Positions 45,691-46,722 of a DNA stretch of 46,722 nucleotides are shown one piece after another. The stretch is from an uncultured Clostridia bacterium. GTDB lineage: Bacteria; Bacillota; Clostridia; Oscillospirales; Acutalibacteraceae. Made by a program: the position numbers and the translations under genes. The DNA is taken from the NCBI GenBank assembly GCA_937880805.1, contig CALGRR010000120.1, positions 1 to 46,722 of the forward strand. The letters are read 5' to 3'. Position 1 is the stretch's first letter. Each line of letters begins with the position of its first letter. The notes beneath the pieces were generated by a model that saw only the letters and a list, made by a program, of their open reading frames with translations, was not told the origin of the DNA and made no database searches.

Positions 45691-46722
45691 TTATGCCGTT
45701 GTGTCAAGCCTGCTGTTATAGAGCTCTGCGTAGAAACCGTTTTTCTGCATAAGCTCCGAGTGACTGCCCTGCTCAACGATTTTGCCGTCTTTCATCGCAA
45801 GGATTATATCGGCATTTTTTATTGTTGAAAGTCTGTGGGCAACAATAAAGCTTGTTCTGCCCTGCATCATTTTGCCGAAAGCCTGCTGAATTCTTATTTC
45901 GGTTCTTGTATCGATTGAAGAAGTTGCTTCATCAAGAATGAGCATAGGAGGCAGACAGAGCATAACGCGGGTAATGCAGAGCAGCTGCTTTTGTCCCTGG
46001 GAAAGACTGCCGCCGTCCTCACCTATTACCGTATCATAGCCTTTCGGAAGTCGTCTGATAAAGCTGTGTGCATGGGACGCCTTGGCTGCCGCAATGATTT
46101 CCTCCTCTGTGGCATCCGGCTTACCGGTCACGATATTATCCCGAATCGTACCTCTCTTTAACCAGGTATCCTGAAGAACCATTCCGTAGGAAGTGCGCAA
46201 ACTCTTCCTGGTGATATCCCGGATATCGGTTCCATCCACACAAATGCTGCCCTCATTTACATCATAAAACCGCATTAAAAGGTTGATAATCGTAGTTTTA
46301 CCGCATCCTGTAGGGCCTACAATGGCGATTCTCTGTCCCGGCTTCACCTGCAGATTTAAATCCTCAATCAGCTTTCTCTCAGGCACATAGGAAAAAGCCA
46401 CGTCCTTTAAATTCACTTCCCCCTTAGCCTCTGATAAAACAACTGCATCCGTTGCATCCGATACCTGCGGTTTTTCTTCCATCAATTCAAACACCCTGCT
46501 TGCACAGGCAAGGGCATTTTGTAACTCCGTAATTACTCCGGAAATCTCATTAAAGGGTTTGGTATACTGGTTTGCATAGGACAAAAAGCAAGTCAACTGT
46601 CCAACTGACAAGCCCCCTCTAATTACCGCAAACGCACCGGTAAGACCCACTCCCGTATAAACCAAACTGTTTACAAAACGGGTACAGGGATTCGTCAGGG
46701 ATGAAAAGAAAATCGCGCGCAG
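45691..46722 (-). CDS. ABC multidrug exporter (type I, half-transporter), 5' end beyond window
   Basis: The frame is open to the right edge (343 codons; the TTG at 46665 is not the true start). The end of the membrane domain is visible (FFSSLTNPCTRFVN, then LTGAFAVIRGGLSVGQLTCF), followed by the ATPase: Walker A GPTGCGKTTIINL, Q-loop MVLQDTWLKRGTIR, signature GGSLSQGQKQLL, Walker B MLILDEATSSID and switch VAHRLSTIK. Such half-transporters act as dimers, often MdlAB-like pairs. Codon usage changes near 45.95-46.05 kb: to the right GGA, CGG, TTG and CAA are common, to the left GGC, AGA and CTT. So the 5' part may come from another genome (Lachnospiraceae-like); the protein still reads smoothly. 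Confidence 0.85.
   Translation of the reverse strand: MRAIFFSSLTNPCTRFVNSLVYTGVGLTGAFAVIRGGLSVGQLTCFLSYANQYTKPFNEISGVITELQNALACASRVFELMEEKPQVSDATDAVVLSEAKGEVNLKDVAFSYVPERKLIEDLNLQVKPGQRIAIVGPTGCGKTTIINLLMRFYDVNEGSICVDGTDIRDITRKSLRTSYGMVLQDTWLKRGTIRDNIVTGKPDATEEEIIAAAKASHAHSFIRRLPKGYDTVIGEDGGSLSQGQKQLLCITRVMLCLPPMLILDEATSSIDTRTEIRIQQAFGKMMQGRTSFIVAHRLSTIKNADIILAMKDGKIVEQGSHSELMQKNGFYAELYNSRLDTTA

Noticed and set aside
1..46722. tRNA, rRNA, CRISPR, insertion sequence or prophage
   Set aside because: No cloverleaf, regularly spaced repeats, transposase or phage genes were seen; the intergenic regions are short and explained by promoters and terminators.

Overview
The window looks like an assembled piece of an uncultured gut-type Clostridia genome (Oscillospiraceae/Ruminococcaceae-like; the family level is inference). 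Signs are an IspH-S1 (RpsA) fusion in a cmk-plsC-ispH order, strong AGGAGG-type ribosome sites, sigma-A promoters with 17-base spacers, a ferredoxin-linked 2-oxoacid oxidoreductase operon, a type I dockerin and intracellular host-glycan glycosidases (GH95, GH38). No tRNA, rRNA, CRISPR array, insertion sequence or prophage gene was seen. The largest gene-free stretch is about 265 bases.

The two ends probably do not belong to this genome. Bases 1-1430 hold a MetRS-like fragment joined to an unknown C-terminus, a Bacteroidales-type lipoprotein (DUF6340-like) and the 3' part of rimO. The rimO piece is fused in frame to the 5' part of a Clostridial GH13 glucosidase gene. At the right end, the ABC transporter gene changes codon style near 45.95-46.05 kb. 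These joins lie in conserved coding motifs and look like assembly chimeras.

Layout of the Clostridial part: (a) 1.4-4.35 kb, minus: drug/metabolite transporter, secreted S8 protease, GH13 start. (b) 4.4-9.9 kb, minus: RpiR-type regulator, BaiN-like flavoprotein, cmk, plsC, ispH-S1. (c) 10.0-12.9 kb, plus: GH95 alpha-L-fucosidase and a membrane HAD phosphatase. (d) 13-14.6 kb: a secreted protein and plsY. (e) 14.6-19.2 kb, minus: an ECF sigma factor, a six-TM protein and a three-gene ABC exporter behind an ECF-type promoter, so probably autoregulated and comparable to sigY-yxlCDEFG of Bacillus. (f) 19.4-28.6 kb: acyl-CoA synthetase, secreted esterase, TspO, maltose-type acetyltransferase, GH38 alpha-mannosidase with an unrecognised 592-residue partner, and a DUF2156 protein. 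(g) 28.8-37.2 kb, plus: one eight-gene operon from a perfect TTGACA-17-TATAAT promoter. It encodes a LeuA-like protein with a rebuilt metal site, a TIM-barrel/acyl-CoA-ligase fusion, branched-chain aminotransferase, a P-loop ATPase and a four-subunit VOR-type oxidoreductase. (h) 37.2-46.7 kb: UppP, a 1760-residue secreted dockerin protein, a HAD hydrolase with a probable AUU start, an MGMT-type protein, a membrane-anchored phosphoesterase and the ABC exporter end.

The best candidate for an undescribed system is (g). Aminotransferase plus VOR would turn branched-chain amino acids into acyl-CoAs and reduced ferredoxin. The two unusual proteins at the front of the operon have no obvious place in that route and may define a new acyl-CoA/2-oxoacid step or its control.
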